From positions 1 through 7,644 of the forward strand of contig JAUYMM010000044.1 in NCBI GenBank assembly GCA_030699485.1: 7,644 nucleotides of DNA, given 5' to 3'. The notes under the pieces are model-generated. The model saw only the letters and a program-made list of their open reading frames with translations, did not search any database and was not told the DNA's origin. How positions within the stretch are numbered: position 1 is the stretch's first letter; each line of letters opens with the position of its first letter. Source of the stretch: Candidatus Woesebacteria bacterium. GTDB taxonomy: Bacteria; Patescibacteriota; Microgenomatia; UBA8517. Shown here in pieces: positions 4,704-7,644 of this stretch. The position numbers were made by a program, and so were the translations under genes.

Positions 4704-4716
4704 TAGTACTGCTCAT

Positions 4717-5796
4717 ATGATAACTGTCGGTATAAATGGCTTCGGTAGAATTGGAAGGCTTGCCTTTAGAATTGGTGTATCAAAACACTTGGATGAAATT
4801 AAGTTTGGAGCCATAAACACTTCAGGTTCAATGCCCGCTTCAGGTTGGGCACATTTAGTTAACTATGACACCATGTATAGAAAATATGAATATGAAGTTA
4901 AAGCAAATGAAGATTCAATATCTATTCCTGAACGAAATGTAGATGTTCCGATTCTTGCACAAAAAGATCCCAGCTTAATTCCATGGAGTAAATATGGAGT
5001 GGATGTCGTAATTGAAGCAACTGGGAAGTTTACAACTGAAGAGGACGCAAAAAAACATGCAATAGGAGGGGCAAAGAGGGTAATAATATCAGCACCCTCA
5101 AAAGGCGGAAATGTTGGAACATATGTTTTAGGTGTTAACCCGCCCCCTACGGATGGCGAGACAGGCGAAGTTGTGGTAATTTCAAATGCTAGTTGTACAA
5201 CAAATTGTGTTGCCCCAGTTGCTGCAGTAATGCTTGCAGCTTTTGGAATTGAAAAAGCAATGATGACAACGGTTCATAGTTATACTGATGACCAAAACTT
5301 ACAAGATGGTAGTCATAAAGATTTAAGGAGGGCAAGAGCTGCTGCAGAAAACATTGTTCCAACCACAACTGGAGCAGCGGTAGCAACAGCAGAAACAATA
5401 CCAGAACTTAAAGGAATCTTTGATGGGGCTGCCCTGAGAGTTCCAATTGCAACTGGTTCAATTACTGATTTTACTTTTCTTTTAAAGAAAGAAGTAACCA
5501 AAGAAGAGGTAAATAATGCATTTACGACAGCAGTCGCAAATCCCATTTATAAGGGAATTTTGGCAGTTTCTGAGGAATTTTTAGTTTCAAGCGATATCAT
5601 TGGAAGATCGGAATCTGCAATAGTTGATTTACCATTAACTCAAGTAGTTGCGGGAAATATGGTCAAGATTTTTGCATGGTATGACAACGAATGGGGATAT
5701 GCAAACAGACTTGTTGAACAAGTAATAAGAGTTGGAAGAAATTTAGAAAATAATACGGTGCCAACAGATCCACTTACCTTATCTCACAATAATTAA
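4717..5796 (+). CDS. gap: Glyceraldehyde-3-phosphate dehydrogenase, type I
   Basis: This enzyme oxidises and phosphorylates glyceraldehyde 3-phosphate to 1,3-bisphosphoglycerate. It has 359 residues, slightly longer than usual. The Rossmann motif INGFGRIGR is at 6-14, the catalytic Cys160 in SNASCTTNC, and the paired His187 in TTVHSYT; ATGKF (101-105), VPTTTGAA (214-221), ALRVP (239-243) and WYDNEWGY (321-328) are all canonical. The cofactor loop reads AINTSG (32-37) instead of AINDLT, so the Asp that favours NAD is missing and NADP use is possible. A proline-rich loop, NPPPTDGETGE (141-151), is about 3 residues longer than usual and is encoded by a GC-rich palindromic stretch. It follows pgk by 13 nt with no clear SD or promoter, suggesting co-transcription. 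Confidence 0.93.
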   Translation: MITVGINGFGRIGRLAFRIGVSKHLDEIKFGAINTSGSMPASGWAHLVNYDTMYRKYEYEVKANEDSISIPERNVDVPILAQKDPSLIPWSKYGVDVVIEATGKFTTEEDAKKHAIGGAKRVIISAPSKGGNVGTYVLGVNPPPTDGETGEVVVISNASCTTNCVAPVAAVMLAAFGIEKAMMTTVHSYTDDQNLQDGSHKDLRRARAAAENIVPTTTGAAVATAETIPELKGIFDGAALRVPIATGSITDFTFLLKKEVTKEEVNNAFTTAVANPIYKGILAVSEEFLVSSDIIGRSESAIVDLPLTQVVAGNMVKIFAWYDNEWGYANRLVEQVIRVGRNLENNTVPTDPLTLSHNN

Positions 5797-5803
5797 AACA
5801 AAG

Positions 5804-6412
5804 ATGGAAGAAAAAAAATATTCTGACAAAAAAGGGTTTATTAAAAATATTGCATTTTTTGGAGATGCTGATATTTCAACAACAGATGAAACCTACACAC
5901 ATGCCTTTAAGTTGGCAGAGATATTAGCTAAAGAAGGTTATGTAATTGTAGATGGTGGTGGACCTGGTGTCATGGAGGCAGCTACATCGGGAGCTAAAAA
6001 ATCCGGTGGAAAAACAATTACTATTACCTTTGATCCAACCAATGCCCCTGGGTTTGAGGGAAAATATATTGGTAATGTTCCTGATGAAGAAATCGTTACA
6101 ACAAATTATATCGAGAGGATGTTTAAATTAATGGAATATGGAGATGTTTTTATTTTATTTAAAGGAGGAAGTGGAACAATTTCGGAATTTGGTACTGCTT
6201 GGGTTTTGGCTAAACTTTATTATGGACGACACAAACCATTTATTTTAATGGGAAGTTATTGGGCCGAGATAATTGATGTTTTCAGAAAAAATATGAATAT
6301 AGACAATAAAGAACTTTCTGTTTTTGAAATTGCAAACAAGGTAGAGGATGTTTTACCAATAATCAGAAAATTTGAAACAAAACTAGCCAGTAGAAATCAT
6401 TATCAGTTATGA
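5804..6412 (+). CDS. LOG family protein (lysine decarboxylase-like / cytokinin riboside phosphoribohydrolase-like)
   Basis: The protein has 202 residues with a Rossmann-like fold. IAFFGDADIS (16-25) begins the core, followed by the first LOG signature GGGPGVMEAA (51-60). The second signature, normally PGGxGTxxE, reads KGGSGTISE (120-128) and retains Gly-Thr and the catalytic Glu128; Arg105 (NYIERM) corresponds to the other conserved catalytic residue. LOG enzymes cleave nucleoside 5'-monophosphates to a base and ribose 5-phosphate. That product would feed RpiB and transketolase, which fits the neighbourhood, but the substrate is not established. The old name lysine decarboxylase for this family is misleading. 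It starts 7 nt after gap and overlaps the transketolase start by 4 nt (ATGA). Confidence 0.82.
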   Translation: MEEKKYSDKKGFIKNIAFFGDADISTTDETYTHAFKLAEILAKEGYVIVDGGGPGVMEAATSGAKKSGGKTITITFDPTNAPGFEGKYIGNVPDEEIVTTNYIERMFKLMEYGDVFILFKGGSGTISEFGTAWVLAKLYYGRHKPFILMGSYWAEIIDVFRKNMNIDNKELSVFEIANKVEDVLPIIRKFETKLASRNHYQL

Positions 6413-7263
6413 CTAAATACACATTAGAAGAGCTACAAGATATCGCAAAAGAAGTAAGACAAGATGTAATCAAAATGATTCTTAAGGCTGGTTACGGCCA
6501 CCCTGCGGGATCCTTAGGTATGGTTGATGTTTTTGTGGCAATGTATTATCTAGTTTTAAATCATGATCCTAGTAATCCAAACTGGATTGATAGAGATAGA
6601 TTGATACTTTCAAATGGGCATATTTGTCCAGCAAGATATGCAGTAATGGCTCACTCAGGATACTTTGAGCATAAAGAATTAATGCAGTTAGGAGAATTTG
6701 AGAGAATACTACAAGGACATCCTGATAAAAGATATTTATCAAGCGTTGAAACAACATCAGGACCATTAGGATCTGGCCTTGCCCAAGCTTCAGGTATTGC
6801 ATATGCTTCTCGTATGGATAAAAAAAGGTTTAGAACATTTGTTATTACATCAGATGGTGAACACGATGAAGGAAATCACTGGGAGGCAGTTATGTTTGCA
6901 GGTAAAAATAATCTTTCCAATTTAACTATGATTGTTGATAGAAATAATATTCAAATTGATGATTTTACAGAAAATGTAATGCCGTTAGAACCGTTAGCGG
7001 ATAAATATAAAGCTTTTAATTGGTCAGTCTTGGAGGTTGATGGACATAATATTGAAGAAATATTAAACGCTTGTAAAAAAGCTAGGGCAATTTATGAAAA
7101 TCCAACGGTAATTATGGCTCATACAATTCCGGGTAAGGGTGTTGATTTTATGGAAAATAATCCCAATTGGCACGCCAAAGCGCCTAATGATTTAGATGCC
7201 CAAAGAGCTATAAAAGAAATTAGAACAATGCAAGGAAGGATCGCCGCCTACGGCGAAAATTAA
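6409..7263 (+). CDS. Transketolase, N-terminal (thiamine diphosphate-binding) subunit
   Basis: The protein has 284 residues and corresponds to the first half of full transketolase (about 650 residues). It carries GHPAGSLG (30-37), SNGHICPARYA (68-78), GPLGSGLAQASG (118-129) and the diphosphate/metal motif SDGEHDEGNHWEA (148-160) with DRNN (177-180); HTIPGKGV (238-245) is also typical. The pyrimidine-binding and C-terminal domains must come from a second subunit, normally encoded next; here the following gene is a DUF3800 protein. Together the subunits would exchange two-carbon units between sugar phosphates in the pentose phosphate pathway. The last residues (RIAAYGEN) are encoded by a GC palindrome and the stop codon lies in an AT-rich heptamer array, so the C-terminal tail looks recently altered. 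Confidence 0.9.
   Translation: MTKYTLEELQDIAKEVRQDVIKMILKAGYGHPAGSLGMVDVFVAMYYLVLNHDPSNPNWIDRDRLILSNGHICPARYAVMAHSGYFEHKELMQLGEFERILQGHPDKRYLSSVETTSGPLGSGLAQASGIAYASRMDKKRFRTFVITSDGEHDEGNHWEAVMFAGKNNLSNLTMIVDRNNIQIDDFTENVMPLEPLADKYKAFNWSVLEVDGHNIEEILNACKKARAIYENPTVIMAHTIPGKGVDFMENNPNWHAKAPNDLDAQRAIKEIRTMQGRIAAYGEN
7241..7256 (+). repeat. GC-rich palindrome at the end of the transketolase gene
   Basis: TCGCCG-CCTA-CGGCGA forms a perfect 6-bp stem with a 4-nt loop in a strongly AT-rich setting. It sits just inside the coding end and is followed directly by the heptamer repeats. As a terminator it would lack a plus-strand T-tract. Confidence 0.65.
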
Positions 7264-7291
7264 AAATTAAAAATTAAGAAATAAAAATTAA
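7257..7291 (+). repeat. Tandem heptamer array, five copies of AAATTAA
   Basis: Five contiguous 7-nt units cover 7257-7291. Units 1, 2, 3 and 5 are exactly AAATTAA, and unit 4 is GAAATAA. The first unit contains the transketolase stop codon. The array fills nearly all the space before the DUF3800 gene. Confidence 0.8.
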
Positions 7292-7299
7292 AACAAAAC

Positions 7300-7644
7300 A
7301 TGATAACTGCATATTTAGATGAATCTGGTAATCTGGCTGATAATAATCCATTTTTTATTACAGCGGTAGTATGTTTGAATGATGAGAGAATACCCATTCG
7401 GATAATAAAGAGATTAAGGCGCGTGTTAGGTAGAAAAAAAGGAAAAATTGGGAAAGAAATAAAGTTTAACAATAGTTCAGAGAGAGTGAAAAATTATTTT
7501 ATCAAAAGACTACTTAGTGAAGATATGTACTGTTTAGTTTTGGTGGTGGATAAAGATAAAAAACAAATTTCTGACAGTCCTGAAAACTATGCAAAAATTT
7601 TAGTTAGAATATTAAATATTGGTATAAAAATTTATAACTGGGGG
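7300..7644 (+). CDS. DUF3800 domain protein, N-terminal part
   Basis: An open frame starts at ATG 7300 and continues to the window edge, giving 115 codons with no stop. The start MITAYLDESGN, followed by a hydrophobic strand FFITAVVCL (18-26), is the hallmark of DUF3800, whose conserved Asp in DESG is thought to be part of an RNase H-like fold. A basic stretch (IKRLRRVLGRKKGKIGKE) and a second core strand (YCLVLVVDKD, 77-86) follow. DUF3800 genes are widespread, variable in location and often near mobile or defence genes; their biochemical role is unsettled. It lies where the second transketolase subunit would be expected. No SD or clear promoter precedes it; the heptamer array does. Confidence 0.8.
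   Translation, partial: MITAYLDESGNLADNNPFFITAVVCLNDERIPIRIIKRLRRVLGRKKGKIGKEIKFNNSSERVKNYFIKRLLSEDMYCLVLVVDKDKKQISDSPENYAKILVRILNIGIKIYNWG

Noticed and set aside
5189..5546. Minus-strand open frames inside gap
   Set aside because: Low-complexity shadows of a highly conserved gene.
1819..6412. Alternative genetic code with UGA as glycine
   Set aside because: TGA ends the glutaredoxin, TIM and LOG genes at their expected C-termini with 4-nt overlaps to the next starts.
7260..7472. Minus-strand open frame over the heptamer array and DUF3800 start
   Set aside because: The plus-strand frame carries the DUF3800 signature YLDESGN; the minus frame has no recognisable features.

Overview
The window looks like part of a chromosome from a Candidate Phyla Radiation bacterium (Patescibacteria, possibly Microgenomates). 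This is inferred from strong AT-richness, very tight gene packing, a short divergent phosphoglycerate kinase, an archaeal-type triosephosphate isomerase, a transketolase split into subunits, and small orphan membrane proteins. No rRNA or marker gene is present to fix the phylum. TGA ends the glutaredoxin, TIM and LOG genes, so the UGA=Gly code of Gracilibacteria/SR1 is unlikely.

Left end (1-299): the minus strand carries a likely cobalamin riboswitch (about 228 to 109) behind a good promoter. It leads into an unidentified gene that runs off the left edge. Diverging from it, 300-473 encodes a 57-aa two-helix membrane protein with a strong Shine-Dalgarno (SD) sequence. A nested hairpin (474-551) separates it from a membrane-anchored RskA-like domain protein (556-1023).

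Middle (1069-2896): a tightly coupled set encodes a membrane-anchored thioredoxin-like protein, a glutaredoxin, archaeal-type TIM and ribose-5-phosphate isomerase B. Junctions are 0 nt or 4-nt overlaps. An accessory module follows (2897-3733): a 71-aa unknown gene on the minus strand, diverging from a BrnT/BrnA-type toxin-antitoxin pair. A perfect 9-bp inverted repeat touches the toxin start codon.

Right (3750-7644): phosphoglycerate kinase, GAPDH, a LOG-family protein and the N-terminal transketolase subunit. A GC palindrome and five AT-rich heptamers follow, then the start of a DUF3800 gene that runs off the right edge. TIM, GAPDH and PGK cover lower glycolysis, and RpiB and transketolase link it to the pentose phosphate pathway. 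Two thiol-redox proteins are co-transcribed with the first two enzymes.

The most notable regulatory pattern is that several genes without an SD have a promoter -10 box placed 7-8 nt before the ATG (556, minus-strand 3112, 3193, 3750). Three of these also have an exact TTGACA 17 nt upstream of the -10. This predicts leaderless mRNAs at transcription-unit starts, whereas several internal cistrons (glutaredoxin, rpiB, brnA) have SD sequences. No rRNA, tRNA, CRISPR array or insertion sequence was found.
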